Shown: positions 40,765-51,389, counted from the stretch's first letter. The stretch: DNA of 64,000 bases from Callorhinus ursinus (GCF_003265705.1 NW_020313278.1:1106092-1170091), one strand, 5' to 3'. Notes: generated by a model not told the origin, from the sequence alone. Program-made: numbers and translations.

Positions 40765-40898
40765 TGAGAAGAGGGAGAAGCAGGCTCCCCGCTGAGCATG
40801 GAGCCTGACATGGGGCTCAATCCTACGACCCAGGAGATCATGACCTGAGCCAAAACCAGGAGTCAGATTCTTAACTGACTGAGCCACCCAGGTGCCCC
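40765..40898 (-). mobile_element. CAN-SINE (antisense), tail side missing
   Basis: AGAGGGAGAAGCAGGCTCCCCGCTGAGCATGGAGCCTGACATGGGGC, GATCATGACCTGAGCC and TTCTTAACTGACTGAGCCACCCAGGTGCCCC. The usual GA-rich and T-rich part is absent. Confidence 0.9.
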
Positions 40899-41129
40899 AG
40901 GAATCTAGATTTTTATGTGAAAGCTCCCAAGTTTTAGATGTCAGTGAATTATAAAAGCAATTATTGTATGCTCTTTAAAACTTAATACTTAATTCTAAAA
41001 GTTTCCTTGTAGAAAGTGCATTAAACAAACATTTATTCAATCAAACATGACTCAGCAACGGAAGGGAATGAATTACGGGTACATGAAGAAAACGAGTGAT
41101 TCTCGGAAAGGAAGTGCTGAGCAGAAGGC
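40899..41129. other. No gene seen
   Basis: AT-rich unassigned; ACAAACATTTATTCAATC near 41026 may be a scrap of antisense L2. Confidence 0.35.
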
Positions 41130-41360
41130 AGACACATAAAAGGACACATGGAGTACATCCACTTATTTGAAATTCTAGAACAAGCAAAACTCAGCAGTGA
41201 CGAGGACACGGACTGACTGGGAAGGGAGAGAGGACCCTTTCGGTTCTTCTGTATCTTCACAGGGGTTTGGATTATACTGATACATGCTTTTATCAAAGTC
41301 TAGGGAATGTATGCCTGAAATGTGTATATTTCAATGTGTGTAAATTGCACACACACAAAA
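41130..41360 (+). mobile_element. Old L1 3' end (sense)
   Basis: TTTGAAATTCTAGAACAAGCAAAAC, GACTGACTGGGAAGGGAG, CTGTATCTTCACAGGGG, TGATACATGCTTTTATCAAAG, TGTGTATATTTCAATGTGTGTAAATT. L1M 3' UTR landmarks, diverged. Confidence 0.6.
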
Positions 41361-42003
41361 ATCTAGAAACAAATATTGAACTCTACTTAAGGACAATCAT
41401 ACCCAAGTATTTAGGAGGAAGTAGACTGATGTCTACAACTTACTTTGAAATGAACTAAGAATTAGAGGGATTCAGGGATGGATAGATGAATGGAGGGAAG
41501 GAAAGACCAGTAGTAGATCAAGCTTAGTAAAATGTTAACGAATCAACATTGCTGTGCACTTGACAATTTCAAGTTTAATTTCACCAATTAAATTGGTGGG
41601 GAAAATTAGCCAAACAAACAGAATTACATATGGGATAACACGCACACACCTACTTCAATCATCTCTGACTTTTGCACTGTGCCACCATGCTTCCCCACCA
41701 TCCCGTGACATTATGTCATCCCAGTAAGTTTGTTATCAGGGGATTGTTCCTGCTGCCAGGCTCTTTGTTCTTCCATCCACCTTGCACAAGGCTTGATAGA
41801 TCTGGCACGGTTCAGTGAGTGAAGGTATGAGAAGATCCATCACCTGATGACATCATTAACATTTCTCCACCATGACCTGTCTGAGATGGAAGCAAGCCTG
41901 GCCACCTTCTCATTAATCAGCAGGAATGAAGAAAACCATTCCACGACAGCTCCTTAGCTCCTTCTGCTAATCCATCTTGCTGCATCGGCATTCTCTCTCC
42001 ACG
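41361..42003. other. No gene seen; spacer of the inverted duplication
   Basis: Unassigned. Includes a small inverted repeat CACCAAT/ATTGGTG at about 41582-41598. It lies between the two arms of the inverted duplication and may itself be ancestral single-copy sequence. Confidence 0.4.
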
Positions 42004-42248
42004 TTGGGACCCAACTCAGGCGAGAAAGACAAGACCCTGGCTTTGGAATTGCTTATACCTGTGTCTCTATTTTGTATTGTCTCAGATGCCCCCCTCCCTT
42101 CACTTCCCTCTTCTGTACCACGCGGATAAAACATGCAAACTTACCAGTTGCCGGAGGGATCGATGAAATAACATATTCTGCCTGCCGAGCACCACCAGGA
42201 TAGTAGTTTATAATCATCGATGTCGTCACTGTTATCATTAACTGGTTC
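42004..42248 (-). repeat. Inverted duplication, copy 2 (segment A joined to inverted arm C)
   Basis: 42004-42028 repeats segment A in direct orientation (25 of 25 identical). From about 42027 the sequence is the reverse complement of 40285-40064. The junction shares the bases AGAAAG(G)A with both parents: GCGAGAAAGGAGGG at A and CCAGAAAGGACAAG on the other strand at the end of C. That is the signature of microhomology-mediated template switching. The arm ends at 42248 (ACTGGTTC). Confidence 0.93.
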
Positions 42249-42779
42249 AAGTCCTTTGCCCCTTTAAATTCAGAGGGGACAAAGATTAGCTCAGAGCAGT
42301 CCCTTCAACAGAGAGCAGGGTTTAGGAAGAGTGTTTGCAGGCTGGTTTTGATGTTGCCTGCAGAGGCTGAGCAGATGCAATCTTCACAAATCGGCAGCAT
42401 TTTGGAGCGAGTGGCTTGATCTGTGTTGTGTACGCACTGTGTGTCCTGGGCCGTGGTCGGGACACTAGAGACTATGACCAAGGAGTATCAGAATCTCGGA
42501 GTCACGATCAGAACCATGGGGAGAAGGCAACAGGGGAGGGTGCTTTCTCCTCTAAACACACTCTCCAAAAGTGGCACCATTTCAATAATTTTAAAAGGCA
42601 ATTTGTTATCATCACACTTGTTAGGACTATGATGCATGCAGATCAGAGGAAGCAAGGGTCAGTCTTGTAAATATGTGATTGCGATTGATCATCAGAGGTT
42701 AGACCTGCAGCCATTTTGATTGTAGTCGAAAGGGAGCACCTTTCTATGGGTCTGCCCCCTAAACTAGTTGCATTATTTA
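42249..42779. other. No gene seen
   Basis: Unassigned. TTCAAGTCCTTTGCCC at 42246-42261 also occurs in the MIR at 44779 and may be a scrap of MIR. Confidence 0.4.
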
Positions 42780-43105
42780 CTGGGATCTTTGCTCCCTCTC
42801 CCTCCTTCAATGATATCATGCTTTTGACTTGTGTTGGCCAATGAAATGTGAACAGAAGTGACTGGGGTCAGGTCCGAATGGGAAGATTTAAGAGCCACGT
42901 TCTTTTTTCCCCCTCTGCCAATGTCAAGCCCCAGATTGTGGCTGTCCAGCAGCCTAGGTCCTAGAGAGACGACACAGAACACAGCCCTGGACGGCTCTGC
43001 TGGACACGTAACATGAGTGAGAATCCAATATTTTTGCTGTGAAGTCACTGGGCTTTGGGGGTCATGTGTTTCTGCAGCATACCTAGCCTGTCCTAACTGA
43101 TACGC
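42780..43105 (+). repeat. Ancient interspersed repeat (LTR-like, unresolved)
   Basis: TTGTGTTGGCCAATGAAATGTGAACAGAAGTGAC, AGATTTAAGAGCCACGTTC, TGTCAAGCCCCAGATTGTGGC and CATACCTAGCCTGTCCTAACTGATAC match a common mammalian repeat with GGTCAATGAAATGTGAGCAGAAGTGA ... AGCCTATCCTGACTGATACA. Family name uncertain. Confidence 0.5.
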
Positions 43106-43779
43106 TCCCAACTAGCCATGAGGGCTCCTGCCCAAGTGCCATGGACACGGTCCTCTTGACATTAAGACCTCCCCATAAAACTTCTGTCTCGTTTTGGAAT
43201 AACGAAAACTGCGCAGAATAAACTATCTTGGATAAAGATAAAGATAAGACAATTTGGGTGTCATGATGCATCGGGAGGGTGGTTGCTAAGCAGAGAGACT
43301 GGGGGGGATGCTGGTGAGGATGGGCTGGCCGTCAGAGGCAAAGAGGCGCAGGGCAACGTGGAGCCCTGGACCTACTTGTCGTGAGCTATGTGGCTTGGGC
43401 CCTAACCCTTGGCCTCGCTCATCTTCTGAACCTACTAGACGGGGTGGATGTGAACTCAGTCATATGGAAGAACTAGGGCAGTTGCAAGGCGTACTGCTGG
43501 GGTTCTTGTTGCTTTTTTTTCCTCCTTCTCCTCCTCCTCCTTCTCTTAATTGGCCCGAATAACATGGAGGAAGGGTGGGAGATTGTAAGTGGAGCATGAA
43601 CAAGACAGGATGAGCCTGGGGACTGAGTGGGCCCCAGGAGGAGGTCCCGTGCTCAAAGTTCCTGGCAGATGCATTTGGATGGCAGCTTGGCCTTTCGCTA
43701 GCTTTCTTAACTTTCTTGGCAGCATGGGCAAAAGCTAAGGTGGGTGAAGATAGATCTCTTCTCAAAAAAGTTCTTTTTT
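43106..43779. other. No gene seen; weak MIR and pyrimidine tract
   Basis: 43330-43445 is a weak sense-MIR-like stretch (GAGCTATGTGGCTTGGGCCC). 43511-43546 is a CT-rich tract. Frames up to 101 codons cross the tract and are not credible. Confidence 0.4.
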
Positions 43780-44222
43780 TTTTTTAAATGCATAAAATAA
43801 AATAATCAGAATTACATAGGGAACCAATTTTATTGCTGCCAAGATATTTAAAAATACCCATTTGTGGTGGAATTAATACACATACTTCCTTGTTAGTGCA
43901 TTAAATGATTAGATCTATTGGCAGATCTAATAAATCCCAATACTTCAGAGCCGTACTGAACACAAAATGATGTTTTACGATGTCTACAACTATTGTGATG
44001 TGACAGGCAGATATGTCTGGTTTCCCTTGGGAACAAAGTCACGATACAGTAAGTCCTACCATGCCTGGTTGTCCATGCTCAGTCGAAGGAAATGAAAATG
44101 TCCAGGTAGAGGTCATTGGAAATCTTTTCCTAATTTGTTCCCATTCAAGTCCATGGACTCCTAGAATTAGATCCAGGGCACCCTGAGGGTCTGTGGACCC
44201 CAGGTTTAGGACCCCTGCTCTA
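43780..44222 (+). repeat. hAT-type nonautonomous DNA transposon
   Basis: TAAATGCATAAAATAAAATAATCAGAATTACATAGGGAACC, GTGCATTAAATGATTAGATC, AACAAAGTCACGATACAG, TCCATGGACTCCTAGAATTAGATCCAGGGCACCCTGAGGGTCTGTGGACCCCAGGTTTAGGACCCCTGC. The 3' end GGTCCATGGACCCCAGGTTAAGAACCCCTG type is typical of mammalian hAT MITEs. Subfamily not named. Confidence 0.55.
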
Positions 44223-44644
44223 GTTGCATTTTCTCAAGGCATTCACATCCTTTCTCTGAAGCCTCAGGGTCCTCGTGAGCAAGATGGTGTTCTCTGTTCT
44301 TGGTGTTCTTTTTAGGTGTGGAATTTATTTATCCTAAGGTGAGCAGCCCTTTCGGGGGCCTTATTCCCTGGCTGATGGCTTTCAGGGGATAGCACCAAGC
44401 AAGGTAAGGCATGAACACAGCCAGCCACTCCTGCTCTTCCCTGAAGTCCCATGAAAGGACAACAGAGGGAGAGGGACAGCGGAAGCAATGAGAGGACATA
44501 AAGCAACAGACCAGAACACAACAAAGGGTGACATCCACAAACCAGAATTCTGGACGCATTCCTGACGGATCAAAACCACCTCGTGTTTTTGTGCAAGGCC
44601 GGCCATCGGAAATCACAGCCTAGAACATATTTACAAGAACATCT
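44223..44644. other. No gene seen
   Basis: Unassigned. Three overlapping minus-strand frames of 70-95 codons with hydrophobic composition have no domain or context. Confidence 0.4.
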
Positions 44645-44850
44645 AACTTTAGGGAACACTTAACGTTGTGTCAAATCTTCGTGCTCCCATTGTCTATCTG
44701 AATCCTCATAATAACCCTATGATGCAGGTTCTGATACTGTCCCCAATTTATGGGTGAAGAAACTGAGGCTCAGCGGGTTCAAGTCCTTTGCCCAAGATCA
44801 CACAATGAGGCAGCTTCAAAGCCCATAATCTTGTCTCCTGCCCTCTGCCG
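44645..44850 (-). repeat. MIR SINE (antisense)
   Basis: GAATCCTCATAATAACCCTATGATGCAGGTTCTGATACTGTCCCCAATTTATGGGTGAAGAAACTGAGGCTCAGCGGG, TTTGCCCAAGATCACACAATG. A strong antisense MIR. Confidence 0.83.
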
Positions 44851-44942
44851 GTAGGCAACCGCTGCATTTAATTCTTATGCAGGAAGAAGCTTTTTTTTTT
44901 TTAAGTCCTGCTAGAATCTGGAGGCTTCAGAATGAGGATGTA

Positions 44943-45147
44943 TGGGGCACCTGGGTGGCTCAGTCGGTTGAGCATCTGCCTTCAGTTCGGGTCATGATCC
45001 CAGGGTCCTGGGATCGAGCCCCACATTGGGCTCCCTGCTCCGCGGGAAGCCTGCTTCTCCCTCTCCCACTCCCCCTGCTTTTGTTCCCTCTCTTGCTGTC
45101 TCTCTCTCTGTCAAATAAATAAATAAAATCTTTAAAAAAAAAAAAAA
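44943..45147 (+). mobile_element. Young CAN-SINE (sense), arctoid-type
   Basis: GGGGCACCTGGGTGGCTCAG, GGTTGAGCATCTGCCTTCAG, CCCAGGGTCCTGGGATCGAGCC, CTCCGCGGGAAGCCTGCTTC, TCAAATAAATAAATAAAATC and a 15-A tail. Perfect 14-bp target duplication AGAATGAGGATGTA (44929-44942, 45148-45161). The intact tail and duplications mark a recent insertion. This subfamily form is the one I associate with bears, seals and mustelids. Confidence 0.98.
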
Positions 45148-45161
45148 AGAATGAGGATGTA

Positions 45162-45814
45162 AACTCTTTGGGCACCCCTTCTGGGCTGGGAAAAGCTTAA
45201 GCTGCTCTATTCCATTTTAAGGGCAACACGGTCCTCATTAACCCCTCTCCAGGTCAGCAGTGCAGGCTGGAGCCCACTGCCTCTGGGGACTGCTGGCGGG
45301 GGGACCCCACGCTAATCCATTCAGGAATATCTGCACTTGAACACAAAGACCTCACTGTTTCTCTTCATCTCCCTTCTGAACACCATTTGCCCTAAAAATA
45401 CTCCTTGACATTATGCACAAACATTGGAGAGACACTTATTTGGCCCTGACCTTTGCCTGGTTCCTGCTAAAAGAGATTCAGTGACACACAAATGGGGCTG
45501 AATTATTTATAGGCCCCAGGGGAAACCAAAGTTGCTTTTATTCGTATTAAAAGTGCAGAAGGCCAAAGGGCACCACGCTAGCTTTGGCTCCTCCCAGAGG
45601 GACTCCAGCCAGGCTCAAGGGGGCTTCTTATTAAGGTTAGGGGTACGCTCCATGGCTGGGTCTTTGGAAATCCCTGTCAAACTGGGCTGTTGTTCTTTTC
45701 AAATGCCTTGTCGGGGAACAGAGGTCCGCACCCTCCTTGGCAAGAAGATACCAGGATGAGAAAATGGAGGCAAAAGGAGTGTCGGGGAGCTCAACACACC
45801 CATGCGGTTGGTCA
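45162..45814. other. No gene seen
   Basis: Unassigned unique sequence with no notable frame. Confidence 0.45.
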
Positions 45815-46060
45815 TTTATGAATGTATTGAATCAGTCAGGCGATATGGATTGAGCACCTACTTGAGGCTGGGCGCTGGAGAGGGAGAGAGAAACTCATTA
45901 ACTTATTTGTCTGGTGATCCAACAAATATTTATATGGCGTCTTCTCTTGCGAGGTACTGCTCCGGGCACTTGGGAAGGGTGTGGCAAGGCTGACAAGGTC
46001 CTACACTTGTAAGACACTGTTCCTGTCCTCAGGGAATGCAGCTTAATGATGCCTCTTCCT
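45815..46060 (-). repeat. Two antisense L2 3' ends in succession
   Basis: AATCAGTCAGGCGATATGGATTGAGCACCTACTTGAGGCTGGGC, then a second start at about 45910 (CCAACAAATATTTATATGGCG ... GGTACTGCTCCGGGCACTTGGG) and CTGTTCCTGTCCTCAGGGAATGCAGC. Confidence 0.6.
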
Positions 46061-46330
46061 TCTCATCACCAGCACCTTCGTGATCCCATTCATCTTCATC
46101 ATCATCATCATCTTCAACATTTATTGAATCCTTACTACTTCTTGGAGGTGCGTGAGGGCGGGGGCTGAGGAGAACACTTTTTCCCTCTCTGTTCCTTCAT
46201 GATGCGTTCAGTCCCGAGCCTGATGCCCCAGAGCATCTCACACTAAGCCTCAGACGCCAATCCGCTCAGCCCTCAGGGCTGCCGGGCATCACATGAAGAT
46301 TACGATTGTCTACATGAGCAGTATGTGGAA
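46061..46330 (-). repeat. (CAT)n patch and MIR/L2-like debris
   Basis: 46091-46114 is a CATCATCATCAT run. AACATTTATTGAATCCTTACTAC beside it is an L2/MIR antisense start. GAGCATCTCACACTAAGCCTCAG may continue it. Confidence 0.4.
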
Positions 46331-47317
46331 AGCTCTAATGGGAAAACAGAAGGCAATCCATTCATTCTTTTTGATTGTTTACTTCTCTTAGAAGTGCAGG
46401 GCGGGGCAGAAATTTCTGACGGGATCAAATTCTTGGGGGCTCTGTCAGTTCGGGGGGGGGCCCATGATCACAGCCGGACCTGGGCATCATCAACACATGC
46501 CTTTGAGCTCACTGGCCCGGATTACCATTCTGGGCTAGTTCCCTCTGACACCAGATTTGGGCTTCATTCCATGTGGCTTTTTGGTGAATACAAATCAGAA
46601 TGGTGGGGGTTTCCCTCTGGAGAATCGTACTGCATTTCCAGCCATTTCAGTTTACCAACCAGGGCTTCATGGGGCGAGAAGGGGACCGGCCCTGAGCTTC
46701 AGAGAAGTGTGCATGCACTGATTTGAAGCATCCATTTATGACAGGTATGAGGTAGAGACTAAGGTTGGGCCTCCATGTCGTGGGAAAGCAGCAACTTGAA
46801 GAGACAGAACTCGGGTCTTTTCTCCCAAAGGAGAAAGAGAACCCGTGTTGTTTGCCTGGATGTGGGGGTGCATGTTGGGATGAAATGCCATCAGTTCCAT
46901 CTTTCCGGGGATCCAGAGATAAGGGCAGAACGGATTAATCGAGGCTGGAGCTCCTTTGAGGCTGGGGGTGTGAGAATCATGCCTGTTTTGCCCCATTGCT
47001 TTTGGCCTAAGTACCAGGAAGTGGGATCTTTGTGAGAGCAAGTGTTTTGTGTGTGTTGGGGGTGGGGTGCTGGTGAACCGGGAGGAGGTTACTTCAGTGC
47101 TTCTGGTGCCAGAAATCTCCACCCTAGAGCCAATGGCTAAAGACAAAAAAAAAAAAAAGCATTCTGGAAACCTTGTTGCTGCCTGTGCCTCTTATGGTTA
47201 CTTCTCTCATCTGCTTTTCCCAGAAGATTGGCAACAAGACTCCTAGTGCTTTTTGGAATAGCCGGCACCCCAGCAACCCCTACCGCCAAGTTCCAGTGGG
47301 AAGCAGAGTTACTGAGG

Positions 47318-47321
<4 letters not shown>
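46331..47321. other. No gene seen
   Basis: Unassigned. A 133-codon + frame (46325-46726) and a 136-codon - frame (47146-46736) show no domain. A 14-A run lies at about 47145-47158. Confidence 0.45.

Positions 47322-47367
<46 letters not shown>
47322..47367 (+). repeat. Pure (TG)n microsatellite
   Basis: About 23 uninterrupted GT units, the longest pure dinucleotide array in the window. Confidence 0.97.
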
Positions 47368-47368
<1 letters not shown>

Positions 47369-47534
47369 GGCAATTCTAAAATAACATCAAGATAACAGAC
47401 ACCAAGCTGTGGGCAAGAAACACTTTCCTGTTCTCTCCTGTGACACTAGGGCCCAGCAGTTTGTGGTATGTTGGCCGTATTTAAAATATGTTTTGAATGA
47501 ATGAATGATTAGAACAGAGCAATGGGATAGTAAC

Positions 47535-47760
47535 ATTGGCAAATTAGTATTTATTAAACTCCCAGCATGCACTAGAAATTGTGCAATGTGCTCACTCCTT
47601 GGTGACCCTGTGAAGCATTATCATCAGCCCCATTTGATAGATGTTGAAACAGAAGCTCAAGGATTTCACAGGCCACGCCCAAGGGCCACAGAGCTCGTGC
47701 CTGGCCTGGGCTTGCAACCTCGGTTTGTCTGATTCCAGAGTTCTGCTCTTCACTGCCAGG
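47535..47760 (-). repeat. MIR SINE (antisense)
   Basis: GTATTTATTAAACTCCCAGCATGCACTAG, ATTATCATCAGCCCCATTTGATAGATGTTGAAACAGAAGCTC, CACAGAGCTCGTGCC and GGGCTTGCAACCTCGGTTTGTCTGATTCCAGAG. Antisense MIR. Confidence 0.8.
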
Positions 47761-48080
47761 CTACAAGGCAGAACAGATACACCCGAAAATAGGAAGGGGG
47801 TAATAGGAATGCAGCTGATGATCGAGGTAGGACCATAGACATTTTGGGGAAAGGAAATGGTACGAAAGAGACAGGATCCCATTCAAATAGTTGGTGACTT
47901 GGTAGAAAAAAATTCAGAGCTCCCGCCCATCGTGTATAAAATACAATTGCAGATGGACTGAGGAACTACATGCAAAATAAAAACCCATCTAAAAGCCCTT
48001 ATATGTGACTAGGAAGGTAAAAAGGAACTACAGAAAAGCGTAAGAAAGATTATGCGTGACTTACTTTATTCTATTTAAGT
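47761..48080 (+). mobile_element. Possible old L1 fragment (sense)
   Basis: CCCATCGTGTATAAAATACAATTGCAGATGGACTGAGGAACTACATGCAAAATAAAAACC resembles L1 ORF2 text AATTCCAGATGGATTAAAGA-CTAAATGT-AAAATAAAACC. Weak. Confidence 0.35.
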
Positions 48081-48954
48081 TTTTTTTTTTATAAGCACCT
48101 ACTATTTTGAAACTGGGAAAAACCCAGCAATCCATCCCCCCTTCCATTTCTTCCAGTTATATTCTTCTGTTCCACTCCTGCTCCTTCTCCTCTCCTCTTT
48201 TCCTTCCTGCCCTGTCCTGAAAGGAAATGATGAGCTCCCAGACACTCTGGGAGCTGGGTCTGCCCATGTGTCAAGAGACCGAGGAGCAGAGGAGGGCGGG
48301 AGAGGGGGTGGGCAGAGTCACTCCGCTGGGTGTTTTACGCTTGTCTTTTTTCATCGGCCTCCCAACCCTGCAGCTTCATGACTCCTGTTTGCAACCCCCT
48401 TTATTCTAGCAGCAAAAGGCTTGGACGCCTTTCCGATGAATAGCAGATATACATCTGCACCCAGGTCTTTGGCACGACAGGCCATGTGCTGTCCTCACCC
48501 CTCAAGTGCTTGCAGCCTTGGGAGCCTCTTAGCCCTGGCTCCCGAGAACTGCGATTCTCAGGAGAAGTCTCTCTTACGGCGCACACACACGTGGTCCCTA
48601 CCTGTTTGTACTCTTCACCCGTGCGAAGTCCCGCTCTCCTCCTTGAGCTTGGGCCTCTTGGATTTGATCCGACAGTTTGACCATAATGTTTACACCTCAG
48701 CTAAAAATGAAAAGAAACAAAAACAAAAACAAAAAAAACCAAAGCTGTAATTCTCCCCGAACACATCCTTGGCCTAGATTCTCCCAGGCAGGGACGATTC
48801 CATGCAGAAATGCTGTCACAGAGTGGGACCCGAATGGGAGGAAGCTAGGGACGGGAGGAGAAAGTGTCCCACTGGCTGGTTGTGGGTCCTCGGGGAGGGG
48901 CGTTCCTGCGGCAACGCGGGGCGCACATTTATTTATCGTGTGTACACACTTGAT
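48081..48954. other. No gene seen; A-rich patch
   Basis: Unassigned. An (AAAAC)n tract lies at about 48706-48742. Frames up to 109 codons here end in KKQKQK runs from that tract. Confidence 0.45.
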
Positions 48955-49140
48955 TGTGCACTCGACAGGAAATGATTAAATGTGTTCAGTGGGCCAGGCC
49001 GTGGGGGACCGAACAGGGAACAAGACCCCGTGCCTGCTCCCCGGAACTCAGGGTCATGTGGAGAGCAGCCCCGCTGATGGATGCTCAGAGTGATACCAAT
49101 ACCAGGCCAGAGCCCAGGGCTGGGATGTGAGGGGAGGCGC
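48955..49140 (-). repeat. L2 LINE 3' region (antisense), diverged
   Basis: CAGTGGGCCAGGCCGTGGGGGACCGAACAGGGAACAAGACCCCGTGCCTGCTCCCCGGAACTCAGGG follows TGTGCCAGGCACTG-GG-ACACAGCAGTGAACAAGAC ... CTGCCCTCATGGAGCTCA. Confidence 0.5.
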
Positions 49141-49185
49141 TTAGCCCTGGTGGGCTGGCGACAAGCACGTCTTCTGGACGAACTC

Positions 49186-49650
49186 TGAACCGCCTTCCCA
49201 CCAAGGCCTCAATCTCGGCCTTGGACTTGAACAAGCACTAACATAATTCCTAACGGCTCAAGGCCTCATCCCCAGAATGACTCCAGTCCCCTTAAAGTGC
49301 TGCCTGGGAAAACCTCAAGGCTGCCAAGAGAATTTACTGTCTGTTCCAGCCAAGACCTGATGATAGTCAGCCACCGCTGCCTGACTCCCAGCCTCTGGGG
49401 GAGGGTAGCAGCCTAACTTCCAGAAGCGTCAAGGAGCAAGCCCAGATGGGGTTCCCTGGACCAACCAGCCTTCCCTCTTCCTATAAATTTCCACATCCCT
49501 GTCTCTGCTCAAGCTCCTGCCATTCTCCGGTCACCTCCGCACAAGTGGGAGGGGGGTCTCAGCTCTTTGCCTTGCTGGCAGGGTTCCCGAATAAAATCTG
49601 TTCCCAGCGCTTCAGCTAATGTCCACGCCGGTGATCTCTGCTGGTGGCAA
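49186..49650 (+). repeat. Probable solo LTR of an endogenous retrovirus
   Basis: A TATA box (CTATAAAT, 49481-49488) lies 107 bp before a polyadenylation signal (AATAAAA, 49590-49596), the U3-R-U5 spacing seen in gammaretrovirus-like LTRs. No gag, pol or env follows. The 5' limit (TGAACCGCC, 49186) and 3' limit are guesses, and I found no clear 4-6 bp target duplication. It could also be a chance pair of motifs. Confidence 0.42.
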
Positions 49651-51192
49651 GCGTGCTCAGGGAGGATGTGTGGAGGAAGGGATGCTGAACTGGGGCCCCG
49701 GGGGAGAACATTCCGGGCAGGCACTCATGCACGTGGCACGTGGAGTCCACGGAACTGGAAGATGTTGGATGAGGGCGAAAGAGAGAGTCGGGAAGGGAAC
49801 ACGCTAGCTTCCCCAACACATGGTTCCCCATGAGTTCATCTTTCCCTTTCTGTTCGCCACACCACCTGCCATGGAGGGGCCCTGCGGACTCCTCTCGACT
49901 TGTTTGCACAATGAAGGGGCCTTGGAATCTGTGGAGTTCCTGTCTCTTCTTGTTGCGCTTTTCTTGGCATGCCCAATCCTAGGGTGCCCTTGACTACCAA
50001 ACTTGGCTTGACTAAGCATCTGCTGAATTTCTTACTGGTATTTTCAGGCACATATACTCCTAATTTTAAGAAAACCACATTTAAGAAAACCACGTGGTGA
50101 GGTATGAGCCTGTGGAATCGGTGAGTAGGCCTCAGAACTCTTTTTTACACGCAGTGAAGCAATCTGGGGACTGGAACACATTTTTACAAGGTGGTCCCTC
50201 CCGGCAAAGTGTAATGTTGGTGCCCACTTCTGACAGTGTTAGCACATTATGTAAGCAGAGGAAGAGAGCTGAGCTCCAGAATTTGAAAATGGAGTGTCAG
50301 GAGATTCGTGGCCTGCGAGATAATTTTGTTGCATGAATAAGATAATTCTTTTCCTGGCAAGAGAGAAAAGGGATTTTGGAACTCATGCAAAATATTGCAA
50401 AGCTCCGTAAAAGTCCTCAAAAATTACCTGTTCTATTAACACTACCAACAAAAAAAGCCAGAAACCTGGCCACCCATGGTATTTTTTTGTTTTAAGTCAA
50501 TGTTGAACTGCTTTTGTGCCTTGCTTCTGCAGGGAAAACCTATCTACAATTTTATAACAAAGTCAGTGAAGAAGCTGGATTTACTTTACAGATCACTTTC
50601 CCGAAATATATCTCTTTGCTAATGCAACAACATGCCAAATGGAGATGAACAGAAATCAGTAGTTCCAAAGTCAACATTATCGAAATTGTCTAAAGTAGTA
50701 TCTTTTGATTGTCACTTCTTCTCCAAGCTCTTGTGGAGAGCCAGTGTGGGTACCAGGGCACTCTTCAAGGAGACATCCCATGGCAAACATCAAGGAAACA
50801 TCTGGATATGTTTGGAGATCAGCTGCTAAAAATACCTCCATATGCCAAGGCCAGTCACCCATGTTGGGAGCGTGTCAGGCTCCTCTTCAATAACACCCTG
50901 GGGCTTGCAGCGTGCACATGACAATTGCTGAAATTCTACGAACTGTCCAAGAATTAAAAGCCCAAAGGAACCTGGGAACTTCGTCTCTGGTGCCCCCCAG
51001 AGGATGGCATGTAGTTCTGCAGATGTAATTGGTCTCTGGTGACTTTTTTTTTTTTTTTTTCACCATGCTGCCCATAAGGTCCTGCCTTAAAGTTCCCATG
51101 CGATTTGATGATGTCTCCCATCGTGGGCTGTGAGCTTCATGGAATTTTGGGATCGTTTTCAGCTAGGATTCCACTGGCCAGTGAGCTGCTTA
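49651..51192. other. 1.5 kb with no gene and no assigned repeat
   Basis: Overlapping frames of 60-97 codons on both strands, no domain. A 19-T run lies at about 51043-51061. Otherwise nothing recognisable. Confidence 0.45.
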
Positions 51193-51382
51193 TGACTAGG
51201 GTGCTGGGCTTAGTACCTGACATGCACTATCCTATTTAACCCTGCCTCAACCCAAAGGATTAGGTGTTTGTGTTACCTCTGTCTTACAGATGAGAACTGG
51301 GAGGGACCGAGAGGTTAAAGACTGTGAGTCACTGGTGCAGCGGCAATTGGAACACATCTCAGTCCGACTTTGGAGAAAAGGT
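51193..51382 (-). repeat. MIR SINE (antisense)
   Basis: GTGCTGGGCTTAGTACCTGACATGCACTATCCTATTTAACCCTGCC, TACCTCTGTCTTACAGATGAGAACTGGGAGG. Antisense MIR. Confidence 0.68.
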
Positions 51383-51389
51383 ATTGCGT

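Noticed and set aside
42246..42261. 16-bp match between 42246-42261 and 44779-44793 as part of the duplication
   Set aside because: The words (TTCAAGTCCTTTGCCC) resemble the MIR core present at 44645-44850, so shared MIR ancestry or chance is simpler than a second duplication.
39994..42276. Shared 10-mer AATTCAGAGG beside both inverted arms (39994-40003 and 42267-42276) as a second template-switch point
   Set aside because: It is only 10 bp, without extension on either side; too short to claim without an outgroup.
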